64,000 nucleotides of DNA. Origin: Pseudomonadota bacterium (lineage in GTDB: Bacteria > Pseudomonadota > Gammaproteobacteria > Burkholderiales > Burkholderiaceae_F). The notes beneath the pieces are model-generated. The model did not search any database, was not told the origin of the DNA, and worked only from the letters and a program-made list of their open reading frames with translations. Made by a program: the position numbers and the translations under genes. This document shows, piece after piece, positions 7,233 to 17,446 of this stretch; within the stretch, counting starts at the first letter, position 1, and every line of letters begins with the position of its first letter. Location: positions 1 through 64,000 of the forward strand of contig JAKOQB010000029.1 of NCBI GenBank assembly GCA_029778535.1. Direction: 5' to 3'.

Positions 7233-7366
7233 GCCTCCGCTCACGCCCGGAGTTCCTCGCGGCTGCAGTGCTGCTCGCCGCCTGCGCGACGAGGGAGCCC
7301 GCGCGCGAGCCCGCGGCAGAAGCCGCGAGCAAACCGAGTTCGAAGCGCGGCGAGCCGGCGCGCTGA
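7229..7366 (+). CDS. Small predicted lipoprotein
   Basis: 45 residues starting four bases inside the previous stop. A short basic N-terminus (MSLRSR), a hydrophobic stretch and the lipobox L-A-A-C (cysteine at residue 20), followed by a polar alanine/glutamate/lysine-rich tail. This is what a lipid-anchored outer- or inner-membrane peptide looks like. No conserved domain is evident, so function is unknown; the coupling to the YdhR-like gene may be incidental. Confidence 0.5.
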   Translation: MSLRSRPEFLAAAVLLAACATREPAREPAAEAASKPSSKRGEPAR

Positions 7367-7389
7367 CGGACGCAAGACGAGCGACGGCC

Positions 7390-7881
7390 ATGCCAGACGA
7401 CCGACCCTACGACGGCGGCTGCACCTGCCGCCACGTGCGCTACCGGATGACGACGCGGCCGCTGATCGTGCACTGCTGCCATTGCCGCTGGTGCCAGCGC
7501 GAAACCGGCGCGTCGTTCGCGCTCAATGCCGTGATCGAAGCCGACCGCGTGCAGTTGCTGTCGGGCGAGGTCGAGGTGATCGACACGCCGTCGGCGAGCG
7601 GCAAGGGGCAGAAGATCAGCCGCTGTCCGAAGTGCCGCGTCGCCGTGTGGAGCAACTACGCGGGCGGCGGCGACGCGGTGCGCTTCGTGCGCGTCGGCAC
7701 GCTCGACCAGCCCGACCGGTTGCCGCCCGACATCCACATCTTCACCGCGTCCAAGCAGCCGTGGGTCGTGCTGCCGACCGGCGCGCGCGCGGTGCCGGAG
7801 TACTACGACTCGGCCGAGGTCTGGTCGAGCGAGAGCCTGGCGCGCCGCGCGGCGCTGTTCGCGCAGAAGGGGGGCGCGTGA
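7390..7881 (+). CDS. GFA/CENP-V zinc-binding domain protein
   Basis: 163 residues with the cysteine set of the GFA family: GGCTCRHVRY near the N-terminus, CCHCRWCQRETGASF, and CPKCRVAVWSNYA later; together these bind structural and labile zinc. The family was named for glutathione-dependent formaldehyde activation, though most members have unproven substrates. The C-terminus (HIFTASKQPWVVLP, then PEYYDS) is typical of the bacterial group. It ends on the base before the start of the next gene, a glutathione S-transferase, which fits a shared thiol-adduct role. Confidence 0.85.
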   Translation: MPDDRPYDGGCTCRHVRYRMTTRPLIVHCCHCRWCQRETGASFALNAVIEADRVQLLSGEVEVIDTPSASGKGQKISRCPKCRVAVWSNYAGGGDAVRFVRVGTLDQPDRLPPDIHIFTASKQPWVVLPTGARAVPEYYDSAEVWSSESLARRAALFAQKGGA

Positions 7882-8522
7882 TGCAGCTTGTCGGCATGCT
7901 CGATTCTCCGTACGTACGAAGGGTGGCGGTGTCGCTTCAGCTTCTGGGGCTGCCGTTCGAACATCGCTCGCTGTCGGTGTTCCGCGCCTTCGACGAGTTC
8001 AGCGCGATCAATCCGGTCGTCAAGGCGCCGACGCTGGTGTGCGACGACGGCACGGTGCTGATGGACTCCACGCTGATCCTCGACTACGCCGAGCGCCTTG
8101 CCGCTCCGCGATCGCTGATGCCGGCGGGTCTGGCCGAGCGCACGCGCGCGCTGCGCGTGATCGGCCTGGCGCTCGCCGCGTGCGAGAAAGCCGTGCAGAT
8201 CATCTACGAACGCACGCTGCGCCCGGCGGAGAAGCAGCACGCGCCGTGGCTCGACCGCGTGACCGGCCAGTTGCTCGCGGCGTGCGCGGTGCTGGAAAGC
8301 GAGGTGTCGCGCGCGCCGTCGGCCGCCACGAGCGCGACCATCGACCAGGCCGGCGTCAGCACCGCAGTGGCGTGGCAATTCATGATGCAGACCTCGGTGG
8401 CCGGGATCGTGCGCGCCGACGCGCACCCGGCGCTGACTGCGTTTTCCGAACGCGCGGAAGCGCTGTCCGAATTCCGGGCCGCGCCGCATGGGGAAGGCGT
8501 GTATCGAGATCTCTGCCGATGA
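7881..8522 (+). CDS. Glutathione S-transferase family protein
   Basis: 213 residues. N-terminal thioredoxin-like domain with [29 protein letters not shown]; the S of DSPYVRR is the usual glutathione-activating position. [25 protein letters not shown] is the conserved cis-proline and glutathione gamma-glutamyl contact region. The helical C-terminal domain follows. The reading frame starts directly after the GFA gene's stop codon, so the pair is translationally coupled. Likely a cytosolic conjugating or dehalogenating enzyme; substrate unknown. Confidence 0.85.
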   Translation: MQLVGMLDSPYVRRVAVSLQLLGLPFEHRSLSVFRAFDEFSAINPVVKAPTLVCDDGTVLMDSTLILDYAERLAAPRSLMPAGLAERTRALRVIGLALAACEKAVQIIYERTLRPAEKQHAPWLDRVTGQLLAACAVLESEVSRAPSAATSATIDQAGVSTAVAWQFMMQTSVAGIVRADAHPALTAFSERAEALSEFRAAPHGEGVYRDLCR

Positions 8523-8530
8523 AAGCTGCG

Positions 8531-8627
8531 GCGTCATTCCCGCGCAAGCGGGAATCCAGAGTCTTTGCAGCGCCGACCGGATGCCCGCCCCCGATCGGGG
8601 TCGAGGGCAGGCTTTAACGGGCATGAC
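8531..8627. repeat. Dispersed palindromic repeat (type C, ATTCCCGCG family)
   Basis: The junction between the GST and nitrilase genes has ATTCCCGCGCAAGCGGGAAT, a near-perfect hairpin, followed by a second palindromic block (CCCCCGATCGGGG) and a partial inverted copy ending in GGGCATGAC. The same hairpin recurs inverted at 55869-55892 before dctP. No T-run follows, so this is not an ordinary intrinsic terminator; a REP-like repeat is the better label. Confidence 0.65.
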
Positions 8628-8649
8628 ACTGACGATCGAGGAAGGGCGA

Positions 8650-9606
8650 ATGACTTCAATCCACAAAGAAACCAGGGTCCGCGTCGCGGTCGTGCAGGCC
8701 GGCTCCGTGCCGTTCGACACCGACGCGTGCGTCGACAAGGCGATTCGGTTGACGGCCGACGCCGCGGCCAAGGGCGCGAAGCTGGTGCTGTTTCCGGAGG
8801 CGTTCATCGTCGGCTATCCGAAGGGGCTCAGCTACGGCCTCGTGGTCGGCGCGCGCGATCCGGTCGGGCGCGAGGAGTTCCGGCTGTACCTGGACGCGGC
8901 GATTGAGGTGCCGGGGTCGCATACGCAGCGGCTGGGCGAAGCGGCGGCCGCGCACCGCGTGTACCTCGTGGTCGGCGTGATCGAGCGCGAACTGGGCACC
9001 TGCTACTGCACGGTGCTGTTCTTCGGCCCCGACGGCGCGCTGCTCGGCAAGCACCGGAAGCTGATGCCGACCGCGCTCGAGCGGATGATCTGGGGCTTCG
9101 GCGACGGCTCGACGCTCACCGTCGTCGACAGCCCGTACGGCCGCATCGGCTCGGTGATCTGCTGGGAGAACTACATGCCGATGCTGAGAATGGCGATGTA
9201 CGCGAAGAACGTGCAGCTCTACTGCGCGCCGACCGCGGACGACCGCGACACGTGGCTGCCGTCGATGCAGCACATCGCGCTCGAAGGCCGCTGCTTCGTG
9301 CTGACCGCGTGCCAGTTCCTGCGCAAGAAGGACTTTCCGGCGACGGTGCGCGTGTCGCTCGGCGATTCGCCGGATGCGGTGATCATGCGCGGCGGCAGCG
9401 CGATCGTGAATCCCTTGGGCAAGGTGCTCGCGGGCCCGAACTTCGAGGGCGAAACGATCCTGACGGCCGACCTCGATCTCGACGAGATCGGCCGCGGCAA
9501 GTTCGACTTCGACGCTGCCGGCCATTACAGCCGGCCGGACGTGTTCCAGCTCATCGTCAACGAGAAGCCGATGCCGGCGGTGGTGACGCGCGCGCAGAGC
9601 GGATGA
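8650..9606 (+). CDS. Nitrilase
   Basis: 318 residues, ATG 8650 (a longer frame runs back into repeat DNA). The carbon-nitrogen hydrolase triad is present: E50 in [12 protein letters not shown]137 in KHRKLMPT and C171 in [10 protein letters not shown]. The [12 protein letters not shown] and CWENYMP contexts are those of true nitrilases, which convert nitriles to carboxylic acid and ammonia, rather than amidases or cyanide hydratases. [10 protein letters not shown] and HYSRPDVF also match. It acts in the cytoplasm as an oligomer or spiral. The next gene starts four bases inside its stop. Substrate range cannot be read from the sequence. Confidence 0.9.
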   Translation: MTSIHKETRVRVAVVQAGSVPFDTDACVDKAIRLTADAAAKGAKLVLFPEAFIVGYPKGLSYGLVVGARDPVGREEFRLYLDAAIEVPGSHTQRLGEAAAAHRVYLVVGVIERELGTCYCTVLFFGPDGALLGKHRKLMPTALERMIWGFGDGSTLTVVDSPYGRIGSVICWENYMPMLRMAMYAKNVQLYCAPTADDRDTWLPSMQHIALEGRCFVLTACQFLRKKDFPATVRVSLGDSPDAVIMRGGSAIVNPLGKVLAGPNFEGETILTADLDLDEIGRGKFDFDAAGHYSRPDVFQLIVNEKPMPAVVTRAQSG

Positions 9607-10187
9607 CCGCGTTCGCGACCTTGCTGACCGAGGTCCGCGCGTGCACGCGCTGCGCCGATCTGCCGCTCGGCCCGCGGCCGGTGTTGCAGGCGCATCCGCG
9701 CGCGCGCGTGTTGATCGCCGCGCAGGCGCCGGGCCGGAAGGTTCACGCGTCCGGCGTGCCGTTCGACGATGCGAGCGGCGAGCGGCTGCGCGACTGGATG
9801 GGCGTGACGCGCGAGGTTTTCTACGACGCGACGAAGATCGCGATCCTGCCGATGGGGTTCTGCTATCCGGGCGCCGGACCTTCCGGCGACCGGCCGCCGC
9901 GGCCGGAGTGCGCGCCGCGGTGGCGCGCGCGGCTGCTGCAAGGACTGACGCGCATCGAGCTGACGCTGGTGATCGGCGCCTACGCGCACGCGTATCACCT
10001 CGGCGGCGACGCATCGCTGACCGAGCGCGTGCGCGCGTGGCGCGACTACGCGTCCGCCATGATCCCGTTGCCGCATCCAAGTCCGCGCAACAACGGCTGG
10101 CTGCGCGGCAATCCATGGTTCGAAGCCGAGCTCGTGCCCGCCCTGCGCGCGCGGGTCGCGGCCATGCTTTCCGGTTGCGAGCGATGA
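9603..10187 (+). CDS. Uracil-DNA glycosylase family protein
   Basis: 194 residues, overlapping the nitrilase stop (ATGA). It shows the family plan: an N-terminal CTRC (cysteines that could bind an Fe-S cluster with later ones), motif A as [25 protein letters not shown] and motif B as [11 protein letters not shown] with its histidine. This subgroup of small UDG-like proteins with the GxxAP motif is widespread but few have been assayed. The base-excision activity is therefore inferred. Confidence 0.8.
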   Translation: MTAFATLLTEVRACTRCADLPLGPRPVLQAHPRARVLIAAQAPGRKVHASGVPFDDASGERLRDWMGVTREVFYDATKIAILPMGFCYPGAGPSGDRPPRPECAPRWRARLLQGLTRIELTLVIGAYAHAYHLGGDASLTERVRAWRDYASAMIPLPHPSPRNNGWLRGNPWFEAELVPALRARVAAMLSGCER

Positions 10188-10408
10188 AAACGATCTCGGT
10201 CAAGGTCAAGCCGAACGCGCGCACGTCCGCGCTCGAGGCGCGCGCCGACGGCACGTGGCACGCAACGCTGAAGTCGCCGCCGATCGAAGGCCGCGCGAAC
10301 GAGGAACTGATCGCGCTCGTCGCCGCGCACTTCAACGTCCGCAGGGCTCAGGTGACGATCAAGAGCGGCGCGGCGGGGCGGTTGAAGCTGGTTCGCATCG
10401 AAGACTGA
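10184..10408 (+). CDS. DUF167 (YggU) family protein
   Basis: 74 residues, overlapping the previous stop (ATGA), so nitrilase, UDG and this gene form one coupled unit. The sequence fits the whole YggU/DUF167 fold: ISVKVKPNARTS, LKSPPIEGRANEELIALVAAHFNV and VTIKSGAAGRLKLVRI. The family is a conserved small alpha/beta protein with no established biochemical role. Confidence 0.85.
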   Translation: MKTISVKVKPNARTSALEARADGTWHATLKSPPIEGRANEELIALVAAHFNVRRAQVTIKSGAAGRLKLVRIED

Positions 10409-10411
10409 TTC

Positions 10412-10483
10412 GTCGCCCCGGCGCAGGCCGGGGCCCAGGTTCAAGCGCTGCAGATTGGGCCCCGGCCTCCGCCGGGGCGACGG
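10412..10483. repeat. Dispersed palindromic repeat (type A), copy 1
   Basis: An inverted pair: GTCGCCCCGGCGCAGGCCGG on the left and its near-complement CCGGCCTCCGCCGGGGCGAC on the right, around a core with AAGCGCTGCA. Full or nearly full copies recur at 13734, 15744, 37412 (degenerate) and 39873, and a half copy at 49108. It has no T-run. It looks like a REP/BIME-type element. Confidence 0.75.
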
Positions 10484-10569
10484 TGCTCGGGTAGGATCAT
10501 GTGCCGAATCAATGCCCGGTCCGTCGCGTGCCGTTACTCTGGCCGGGCTTTCGTACTCGAAATCCCCCC

Positions 10570-11730
10570 ATGGAAATCCGGAACCTCTGGCTGCGCCGCG
10601 GCGCGATCGCGCTGGCGGTCGTGGCCGTGCTCGCCGCCGCGATCTGGTGGATCGGACGGCCGAAGCCGATCCCGGTCGTGCTGACCGAGGTCGGCCGCGG
10701 CAAGGTCGAATCGACGATCGCCAACACGCGCGCAGGCGAGGTCGAGGCGTGCCTGCGCACCAAGCTGTCGACGATCACCGGCGGCCGCATCGAGGTGCTG
10801 ACCGTCAAGGAAGGCGACAAGGTCAAGAAGGGCCAGCTCCTGATGCAACTGTGGAACGACGACATCCAGGCGCAGGAGAAAGTCGCGCAGGCGCAGGCGC
10901 AGACCGCGCGCAAGCGCGTCCTCGAGGCGTGCACGCTGGCCGATGCGGCCGAGCGCGAGGTGGCGCGGCAGAGCGAGCTGTACGCGAAAGGCTTCGTGAG
11001 CATCAACGCGATCGACAGCGCGCGCGCGTCCGCCGACGCCAAGCGCGCGTCGTGCGAGACCGCGCGCGCCGACGTGGCGCAGGCCGAAGCGAGCATCAGG
11101 CTTGCGCGCGTGCAGCGCGGCCGTACGGTGCTGGTGGCGCCGTTCGACGGCACGGTGGCGAAGATCGTCGGCGAACTCGGCGAATATTCGACGCCGTCGC
11201 CGCCGGGCGTGCCCACGCCGCCCGCGATCGACCTGATCGACGAATCGTGCCTGTACGTGAAGGCGCCGATGGACGAGGTCGACGCACCGAAGATCGTCGC
11301 CGGCCAGCCCGCGCGCATCACGCTCGACGCGCTGCCGAAGCAGACCTTCGCAGGAAAGGTCAAGCGCGTCGCGCCGTACGTGACCGCGGTTGAAAAGCAG
11401 GCGCGCACGGTCGAGATCGAAGCGACCTTCGACGAGCCGGACAAGGTCGGGCGCCTGCTGGTCGGCTACAGCGCGAACGTCGAGATCGTGCTCGATGCGC
11501 GCGACAACGTGCTGCGCGTGCCGACCGCCGCGATCCTCGAGGGCGGCCGCGTGCTGGTGGTCGGAGCCGACGACAAGCTGGTCGAGCGGAAACTCAGGAC
11601 GGGCCTGTCGAACTGGGAGTGGACCGAGGTGGTCGAAGGGCTTGCGCCCGGCGACCGGATCGTCACGTCGCTCGAGCGCACGGGGGTGAAGGCGGGTGCG
11701 GTGGTGGTCGAGGAGAAGGCGGCGAAGTGA
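10570..11730 (+). CDS. HlyD/MacA-like periplasmic adaptor of an ABC exporter
   Basis: 386 residues. One N-terminal membrane anchor (AIALAVVAVLAAAIWWI), a first lipoyl-like half near IEVLTVKEGDKVKKGQLLMQL, a helical hairpin of about residues 95-200 rich in alanine, arginine and glutamate, the second lipoyl half and beta-barrel, and a C-terminal membrane-proximal domain ending in the LAPGDRIVTS region. Adaptors of this type link an inner-membrane ABC pump to a TolC-like channel. The matching ATPase and permeases lie at 13817-17028, beyond the PHA synthase gene. No outer-membrane channel gene is in the window. Confidence 0.85.
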   Translation: MEIRNLWLRRGAIALAVVAVLAAAIWWIGRPKPIPVVLTEVGRGKVESTIANTRAGEVEACLRTKLSTITGGRIEVLTVKEGDKVKKGQLLMQLWNDDIQAQEKVAQAQAQTARKRVLEACTLADAAEREVARQSELYAKGFVSINAIDSARASADAKRASCETARADVAQAEASIRLARVQRGRTVLVAPFDGTVAKIVGELGEYSTPSPPGVPTPPAIDLIDESCLYVKAPMDEVDAPKIVAGQPARITLDALPKQTFAGKVKRVAPYVTAVEKQARTVEIEATFDEPDKVGRLLVGYSANVEIVLDARDNVLRVPTAAILEGGRVLVVGADDKLVERKLRTGLSNWEWTEVVEGLAPGDRIVTSLERTGVKAGAVVVEEKAAK

Positions 11731-11737
11731 AGGAATT

Positions 11738-11827
11738 CGCCCTCACCCTAACCCACTCCCACTGATGTGGGAGAGGGAATTTGGCTCCCTCGCCCGCCTC
11801 AGCGGGAGAGGGCGGGGGGGTGAGGGC
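11738..11827. repeat. Dispersed palindromic repeat (type B, CCCTCACCC...GGGTGAGGG)
   Basis: The junction begins CGCCCTCACCCTAACCC and ends GGGGGGTGAGGGCG, with internal CTCCCACTGATGTGGGAG and CTCGCCCGCCTCAGCGGGAG hairpins. The same outer and inner palindromes appear at 29478-29565 between serC and serA. No coding potential. Confidence 0.7.
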
Positions 11828-11911
11828 GACAAACACCCCACCGCAACTTGCCCCGCGTCAACGCGGCTGCTTCTGCGGCTCGCATGCTGTCATCATCGTG
11901 GAGAACATTTG

Positions 11912-13720
11912 ATGGCAAACCCCAGCCTGAAACTCGTTTCGAAGTCCGCACCGCCGCGCGCGCCGGCCAAGGCGATCGAGCCGCCTTCCGAGGAATACCT
12001 GGCCGAGCCCGTGCCGCTGGCCAACTACGACCGCGCGATCCGCGCCGCCGTCGCGCGCGCCAGCCGCGGCATCGCCTGGCCGTCGCTGGTGTCGGCGTGG
12101 GCCGACTGGTACTTCCATCTCGCTTCGGCTCCGGGCAAGCAGATGGAACTGGTCAGCAAGGCGCAGCGCAAGGCGGCGCGCTTGGCGCTGTACGCGCTCG
12201 AATGCGCGCACGGGGCAGCGGCGCCCTGCATCACGCCGCTGCCGCAGGACCGCCGCTTCGACGATCCGTCGTGGCAAGAATTCCCGTTCAACCTGATCCA
12301 CCAGTCGTTCCTGCTGACGCAGCAGTGGGTGTGGAACGCGACCAGCCACGTGCGCGGTGTCAGCCGCCATCACGAGCGCATGGTGACGTTCACCGCGCGG
12401 CAGGCGCTCGACGTCGTGAGCCCGACCAACTTCATCTGGACCAACCCCGAGGTGCTCCAACGCACGATGGAAACGGGCGGCCAGAACCTCTTGCAGGGCG
12501 CTGCCGACTGGTGGCGCGACTTCCTCGCGTTCGCGTCGGGCAAGCCGCGCGCCGACGGCGCGCAGTTCCGCCCCGGCCACGAGGTCGCGATCACGCCGGG
12601 CAAGGTCGTGCTGCGCAACGACCTGATCGAGCTGATCCAGTACGCACCCGCGACCGACACCGTGTATGCGCAACCCGTGCTGATCATCCCGTCGCCGATC
12701 CTGAAGTACTACATCCTCGATCTGTCGCCGCACAACTCGCTGGTGAAGTACCTGGTCGGACAGGGACACACGGTGTTCATGCTGTCGTGGCGCAATCCGG
12801 ATGCGCGCGACCGCGAGCTGGGCGTCGATCACTATCTGCGGCTCGGCATCGGCGCCGCGATCGACGCGGCCAGTTCGATCACCGCGCACAAGCTGCACGC
12901 GGTCGGCTACTGCCTCGGCGGAACGTTCCTCGCCGCGCTGGCGGCGTCGATGGCCGGCGCCGGCGACGACCGGCTCGCCACGCTGACGCTGCTGGCGGCC
13001 GAGGTCGACTTCACCGAGGCGGGCGAGCTGTCGATCTTCATCGACGACAGCCAGCTCGCGTACCTCGAAGACCTGACGTGGGAACAAGGCTATCTGGACG
13101 GCAAGCAGATGGCGGGCGCATTCACGCTGCTCAATTCGAACGACCTGATCTGGTCGCGCGTGGTGCGCCAGTACCTGATGGCCGAGCCGCAGAAGTTCAC
13201 CGACCTCGCCGCGTGGAACATCGACACCACCCGGCTGCCGCACCGGATGCACACGGAATACCTGCGCAACCTGTATCTGAACAACGATCTCGCGTCGGGC
13301 CGGATGCGCTACGACGGCCGCGCGCTGGCGCTTTCCGACATCCGCGCGCCGATCTTCCTGGTCGGCACCGAGCGCGACCACGTCGCACCGTGGAAGTCGG
13401 TCTACATGCTGAACCTGTACGCGGACGCCGACATCACCTTTTGCCTCACCAGCGGCGGCCACAACGTCGGCATCGTCAATCCGCCCGAGGGCGAGGCGCC
13501 GCATCGGCACTACCGGATCGCGACCAAGAGATCGTCCGATCGCTACGTCGATCCGGATCAGTGGTTCGCGCGCAATGCGCCGCAGGAAGGCTCGTGGTGG
13601 CCGGCGTGGCAGGCGTGGCTCGCGGAACGCTCCGGCGAGCGCGGTAAGCCACCGTCGATGGGCAGCCGCGATTACGTGGCGATGGAGAACGCGCCGGGGA
13701 CGTACGTGCTGATGAAGTAA
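11912..13720 (+). CDS. phaC: Class I polyhydroxyalkanoate synthase
   Basis: 602 residues; ATG 11912 follows GGAG. It polymerises (R)-3-hydroxyacyl-CoA into polyester granules. The catalytic triad is clear: C334 in the lipase-box-like GYCLGG, D489 in [10 protein letters not shown] and H517 in [12 protein letters not shown]. The N-terminal PhaC_N domain is recognised by [23 protein letters not shown] and the W-x-N-A region. The N-terminus is about 15-25 residues longer than the Ralstonia enzyme. No phaA, phaB, phasin or phaR gene is in the window, and instead exporter genes flank it on both sides, so it is unlikely to be the organism's main PHA operon. Confidence 0.92.
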   Translation: MANPSLKLVSKSAPPRAPAKAIEPPSEEYLAEPVPLANYDRAIRAAVARASRGIAWPSLVSAWADWYFHLASAPGKQMELVSKAQRKAARLALYALECAHGAAAPCITPLPQDRRFDDPSWQEFPFNLIHQSFLLTQQWVWNATSHVRGVSRHHERMVTFTARQALDVVSPTNFIWTNPEVLQRTMETGGQNLLQGAADWWRDFLAFASGKPRADGAQFRPGHEVAITPGKVVLRNDLIELIQYAPATDTVYAQPVLIIPSPILKYYILDLSPHNSLVKYLVGQGHTVFMLSWRNPDARDRELGVDHYLRLGIGAAIDAASSITAHKLHAVGYCLGGTFLAALAASMAGAGDDRLATLTLLAAEVDFTEAGELSIFIDDSQLAYLEDLTWEQGYLDGKQMAGAFTLLNSNDLIWSRVVRQYLMAEPQKFTDLAAWNIDTTRLPHRMHTEYLRNLYLNNDLASGRMRYDGRALALSDIRAPIFLVGTERDHVAPWKSVYMLNLYADADITFCLTSGGHNVGIVNPPEGEAPHRHYRIATKRSSDRYVDPDQWFARNAPQEGSWWPAWQAWLAERSGERGKPPSMGSRDYVAMENAPGTYVLMK

Positions 13721-13733
13721 CCTCGCGGCGCAG

Positions 13734-13806
13734 GTCGCCCCGGCGCCGGCCGGGGCCCAATTCTTCTCAACGCTGCAACTTGGGCCCCGGCCTGCGCCGG
13801 GGCGAC
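13734..13806. repeat. Dispersed palindromic repeat (type A), copy 2
   Basis: Left arm GGTCGCCCCGGCGCCGGCCG, right arm CGGCCTGCGCCGGGGCGACG, core with CAACGCTGCAACTTGGG. It fills the phaC-to-ATPase gap and ends 10 bases before the ATPase's GTG start, so it must be transcribed with that leader. Confidence 0.75.
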
Positions 13807-13816
13807 GAAATCCGCG

Positions 13817-14512
13817 GTGTCTTCTGCCAACGGCGCACTGATCGAACTCACCGGCGTCGAGCGCGTGTTCCGCCTCGGCGACAGCGAGGTGCACGCGCTG
13901 CACGAGCTCGACCTGCGCGTGGCCCCCGGCGAGTACATCGCGGTGATGGGGCCGTCGGGCTCGGGCAAGTCGACGCTGCTGAACATCGTCGGCCTGCTCG
14001 ACCGTCCGAACACAGGCCGCTATCTGCTCGAAGGGCGCGACGTCACCACGCTGTCGGCCGAGGAACAGGCGCGCGTGCGCAGCCAACGCATCGGCTTCGT
14101 GTTCCAGAGCTTCCACCTCGTGCCGCGCCTGACCGCGGCGGAGAACGTCGCGCTGCCGATGATGCTCGCCGGCATTGCGCCGAAAGAGCGCGCCGCGCGC
14201 GTGGCGAAGGCGCTCGCGGACTACGGGCTGGCCGATCGCGCGCACCATCGCCCCGACCAGCTCTCGGGCGGGCAGCGGCAGCGCGTGGCGATCGCGCGCG
14301 CGACGATCATGCACCCCGCGCTGATCCTCGCCGACGAGCCGACCGGCAACCTCGACCGCGCCACCGGGGAGGAAGTCGTGCGTCTGCTAGAGGAGCTGAA
14401 CGCGCGCGGCGTCACGCTGATCGTCGTCACCCATGACCAGGCGCTCGGCGCGCGTGCGCGGCGGCGCGTGCTGATGCAGGACGGCGCGGTGCTGCGCGAC
14501 GAGGCCGCCTGA
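13817..14512 (+). CDS. ABC exporter ATP-binding protein (MacB/LolD type)
   Basis: 231 residues from GTG 13817. Walker A is at residues 45-52 (GPSGSGKS); the Q-loop is FVFQSFH; the signature is LSGGQRQR; Walker B and D-loop are [12 protein letters not shown]; the switch histidine is in VVTHD. The GNLD and the short length place it with the LolD/MacB ATPases that drive mechanotransmission permeases. It overlaps the first permease start (TGATG) and pairs with the two FtsX-type permeases that follow and with the adaptor at 10570. Confidence 0.92.
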   Translation: MSSANGALIELTGVERVFRLGDSEVHALHELDLRVAPGEYIAVMGPSGSGKSTLLNIVGLLDRPNTGRYLLEGRDVTTLSAEEQARVRSQRIGFVFQSFHLVPRLTAAENVALPMMLAGIAPKERAARVAKALADYGLADRAHHRPDQLSGGQRQRVAIARATIMHPALILADEPTGNLDRATGEEVVRLLEELNARGVTLIVVTHDQALGARARRRVLMQDGAVLRDEAA

Positions 14513-15720
14513 TGCGTGCCACCGACATCCTGCGCTTCGCCACCGGTGCCGCCGCCGGCAATCCGCTGCGCACGCTGCTGTCGATGCTCGCGATGTCGAT
14601 CGGCGTGGCGGCGGTCGTGGTGCTGACCGCGCTCGGCGACGGCGCGCGCCGCTTCGTGATCGACCAGTTCTCCGCGCTCGGAACCAACCTCGTGATCGTT
14701 CTGCCCGGCCGCACGCAGACCGGCGGCTTCTCGCCCGCCAACGTCGTAACGCAGACGCCGCGCGATCTGACGGTCGAGGACGCGCGCGCCGTGCTGCGCG
14801 CGCCTGCGGTCGCGCGCGTGACGCCGGTTTCGGTCGGCAACGCGGAGCTCACCGTCGGCGGCAAGCTGCGCGCGACCGTGATCGTCGGCGCGACGGCGGA
14901 ATACATGGATATCCGCCGCCTCGAGCTCGCGCAGGGCAGCTTCCTGCCGGAGGAGGACTGGTCGCACGGCTCGCCGGTGATGGTGATCGGAGGCAAGGTG
15001 CGACGCGAACTCTTCGGCGCCGAGCCCGCGGTCGGGCGGCTGGTGCGCGCGGGCGACCGGCGGTTCCGCGTGATCGGCGTGCTGGCGACCAGCGGCGTCG
15101 GGCTCGGCATGAACACCGACGAGATCGCGTTCGTGCCGGTGTCGATCGCGCAGCAGATGTTCAACACCAACACGCTGTTCCGCATCCTGGTCGAGGCGCG
15201 CCACCGCGACGCGATCGGCGCCGCGAAGTCGCAGGCCGCGGCGATCATCCGCGCGCGCCACGAGGGCGAGGAGGACGTCACCGTGATCACGCAGGACGCC
15301 GTGCTCGCGACCTTCGATCGCGTGCTCGGCACGCTGACGGTCGGCGTGGCCGGCATCGCGGCGATCAGCCTCGCGGTGGCCGGCATCCTGGTGATGAACG
15401 TGATGCTGGTGTCGGTCACGCAGCGCACGCCGGAGATCGGATTGCTGAAGGCGCTCGGCGCCACGCAACGCGCGATCCGCGCGGCGTTCCTGACCGAGGC
15501 CGCGCTGCTGTCCGCATTCGGCGGGCTGATCGGCTTCGCGCTCGGCCACGCGGGCGCCTGGGTGATCCGCACGCTGTATCCGGCGTTCCCCGCGTACCCG
15601 CCCGACTGGGCGGTGCTGGCCGGCCTCGGCACCGCGTTCGCGACCGGCCTCGTGTTCGGCGTGATGCCCGCCCGCCGCGCGGCGCGGCTCGATCCGGTGC
15701 TGGCGCTGGCGAAGCGATGA
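14512..15720 (+). CDS. ABC exporter permease, FtsX/MacB type (first)
   Basis: 402 residues. An N-terminal helix ([24 protein letters not shown]), a large periplasmic domain with the MacB_PCD features [11 protein letters not shown] and [17 protein letters not shown], and three C-terminal helices with [29 protein letters not shown]. This is the coupling-helix region that contacts the ATPase. It works with the ATPase and the second permease, which resembles it closely and probably arose by duplication, to form a heterodimeric pump. Confidence 0.9.
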   Translation: MRATDILRFATGAAAGNPLRTLLSMLAMSIGVAAVVVLTALGDGARRFVIDQFSALGTNLVIVLPGRTQTGGFSPANVVTQTPRDLTVEDARAVLRAPAVARVTPVSVGNAELTVGGKLRATVIVGATAEYMDIRRLELAQGSFLPEEDWSHGSPVMVIGGKVRRELFGAEPAVGRLVRAGDRRFRVIGVLATSGVGLGMNTDEIAFVPVSIAQQMFNTNTLFRILVEARHRDAIGAAKSQAAAIIRARHEGEEDVTVITQDAVLATFDRVLGTLTVGVAGIAAISLAVAGILVMNVMLVSVTQRTPEIGLLKALGATQRAIRAAFLTEAALLSAFGGLIGFALGHAGAWVIRTLYPAFPAYPPDWAVLAGLGTAFATGLVFGVMPARRAARLDPVLALAKR

Positions 15721-15743
15721 GAGACCATCGATGACCCTGCATG

Positions 15744-15815
15744 GTCGCCCCGGCGAAGGCCGGGGCCCAATTTTCAGCGCTGCAACTTGGGTCCCGGCCT
15801 CCGCCGGGACGACGG
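15744..15815. repeat. Dispersed palindromic repeat (type A), copy 3
   Basis: Left arm GGTCGCCCCGGCGAAGGCCG, right arm CCCGGCCTCCGCCGGGACGA, core TTTTCAGCGCTGCAACTTGG. It lies between the two permease genes and shares its core with copy 2, so the copies are related by descent and not just by base composition. Confidence 0.75.
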
Positions 15816-15828
15816 CAGATTTTCGAAC

Positions 15829-17028
15829 ATGATCGCCCGCGACGCCGCCTTCCTCGCGCTGCGCGCGATCACCGCGCACCGGCTGAGAAGCTTCCTGACG
15901 CTGCTCGGCATCGGCGTCGGCATCGCGGCCGTTATCCTGCTCACGTCGATCGGCGAAGGCATCCATCGCTTCGTGCTGGCGGAGTTCTCGCAGTTCGGTA
16001 CCAACGTGATCGGCGTGGCGCCGGGGCGCGTGCAGGCGTCGGGCGGGCCGCCCGGGCTGCCGGCCTCCGTGCGGCCTCTCACCTTCGAGGACGCGCGCGC
16101 GCTCGAACGCATCCCCGGCGTGGTCGCGGTCGTGCCGACGGTGTCCGGCAACTCCGAAGTCGCCGGCAACAGCCGCGTGCGGCGGACCATGATCTTCGCC
16201 GGCAACGCGGCGATGCTCCAGGTGTTCAGCGTGCGCGTGCGCGTCGGCCAGTTCCTGCCGAGCGAAGCGGCGGACGAGGCGCGCAACTTCGTCGTGCTCG
16301 GCCCCAAGCTCAAGGAGGAACTGTTCGGCGCCGACAACGCGCTGGGCGCGCGCGTGCGGGTCGGCGGCCTGCAGTTCCGCGTGATCGGCGTGCTGGAGGC
16401 GAAGGGCCAGTTTCTCGGCATCGATCTGGACGACACCGCGTACATCCCCGCCGCGCGCGGGCTGGAACTGTTCAACCGCGACGGGCTCTCCGAGATCCAC
16501 CTGTCGTACGCCGAGGGCGTGCCCGCCGCGCGGGTCGCGAACGACGTGAAGAAAGTGCTGACCGCGCGCCATGGCCGCGAGGACTTCACGATCACCACGC
16601 AGGAGGAGATGCTGAAGACGCTCGGCAATATCCTCGACATCCTGACGATGGCGGTGGCGGGGCTCGGCAGCATCTCGCTCGCGGTCGGCGGCGTGGGCAT
16701 CGTCACGATCATGACGATCGCGGTGGCCGAGCGCACGAGCGAAGTGGGCCTGATGCTCGCGCTCGGCGCGCAGCGGCGCACGATCCTGGGATTGTTCCTC
16801 GGCGAGGCGATCGTGCTCGCCGCGCTCGGCGGTGCCTTCGGGCTCGCGCTCGGATTCGGGCTCGCGCAGGCGATCCACGCCGCGGTGCCCGCGCTGCCGG
16901 TACACACGCCGGTGCTGTACGCGGTGCTGGCGGAACTGGTCGCCGCCGCGATCGGCCTGGCCGCCGGCGTGCTGCCGGCGCGGCGCGCAGCGCGGCTCGA
17001 TCCGGTGGAGTCTTTGCGGGCAGAATAG
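15829..17028 (+). CDS. ABC exporter permease, FtsX/MacB type (second)
   Basis: 399 residues, ATG 15829. Same layout as the previous gene: helix [24 protein letters not shown], periplasmic domain with [12 protein letters not shown], then [38 protein letters not shown] near the C-terminus and two further helices. The two permeases plus ATPase resemble MacB-type exporters with separate polypeptides. The substrate could be a lipid, peptide, or macrolide-like compound. Confidence 0.9.
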   Translation: MIARDAAFLALRAITAHRLRSFLTLLGIGVGIAAVILLTSIGEGIHRFVLAEFSQFGTNVIGVAPGRVQASGGPPGLPASVRPLTFEDARALERIPGVVAVVPTVSGNSEVAGNSRVRRTMIFAGNAAMLQVFSVRVRVGQFLPSEAADEARNFVVLGPKLKEELFGADNALGARVRVGGLQFRVIGVLEAKGQFLGIDLDDTAYIPAARGLELFNRDGLSEIHLSYAEGVPAARVANDVKKVLTARHGREDFTITTQEEMLKTLGNILDILTMAVAGLGSISLAVGGVGIVTIMTIAVAERTSEVGLMLALGAQRRTILGLFLGEAIVLAALGGAFGLALGFGLAQAIHAAVPALPVHTPVLYAVLAELVAAAIGLAAGVLPARRAARLDPVESLRAE

Positions 17029-17059
17029 GCGCCTCGCGAACTCCCCGAAGGGAGACTCG

Positions 17060-17446
17060 ATGACCGTCCGGATCGTCCGCCTCGGCACCCCGCGCGCGCC
17101 GAACGAAGGACCGCGCCTGGGCACGGTGCGCCGCCCGCCGCGCGGCGTGCCGAAGAGCGAGTTCGCCCAGCGCGACTACTATGACGTGTGGTTCCCGAAC
17201 CTCGCGCCGAGCGCGGAGCTGGTCAAGTTCGCGCAGGGCGCGCGCAGCGAGCGCGACTGGGCGACGTTCGCGCGCAAGTACCGCACGGAGATGGCGACGC
17301 CCGACAACGCGCGCATCCTCGACGTGCTGGCGGCGCTGTCGCAGCACGCGGACTTCGCGGTCGGCTGCTACTGCGAGAACGAGTCGCACTGCCACCGCTC
17401 GGTGCTGCGCGAGCTGCTGAAGGAACACGGGGCCAAGGTCGGATGA
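17060..17446 (+). CDS. DUF488 family protein
   Basis: 128 residues; ATG 17060 follows GGGAG. Signature segments are [44 protein letters not shown] and [24 protein letters not shown], where the cysteines and histidine form the presumed active or metal-binding site of the family. DUF488 function is not known. It overlaps the next GNAT start (ATGA) and starts a three-gene coupled set. Confidence 0.85.
   Translation: MTVRIVRLGTPRAPNEGPRLGTVRRPPRGVPKSEFAQRDYYDVWFPNLAPSAELVKFAQGARSERDWATFARKYRTEMATPDNARILDVLAALSQHADFAVGCYCENESHCHRSVLRELLKEHGAKVG

Noticed and set aside
14221..17124. A 967-codon open frame on the minus strand across the exporter genes
   Set aside because: It is the antisense of the ATPase and permeases, low in complexity and rich in arginine, histidine and aspartate, as expected for shadow frames in GC-rich DNA.
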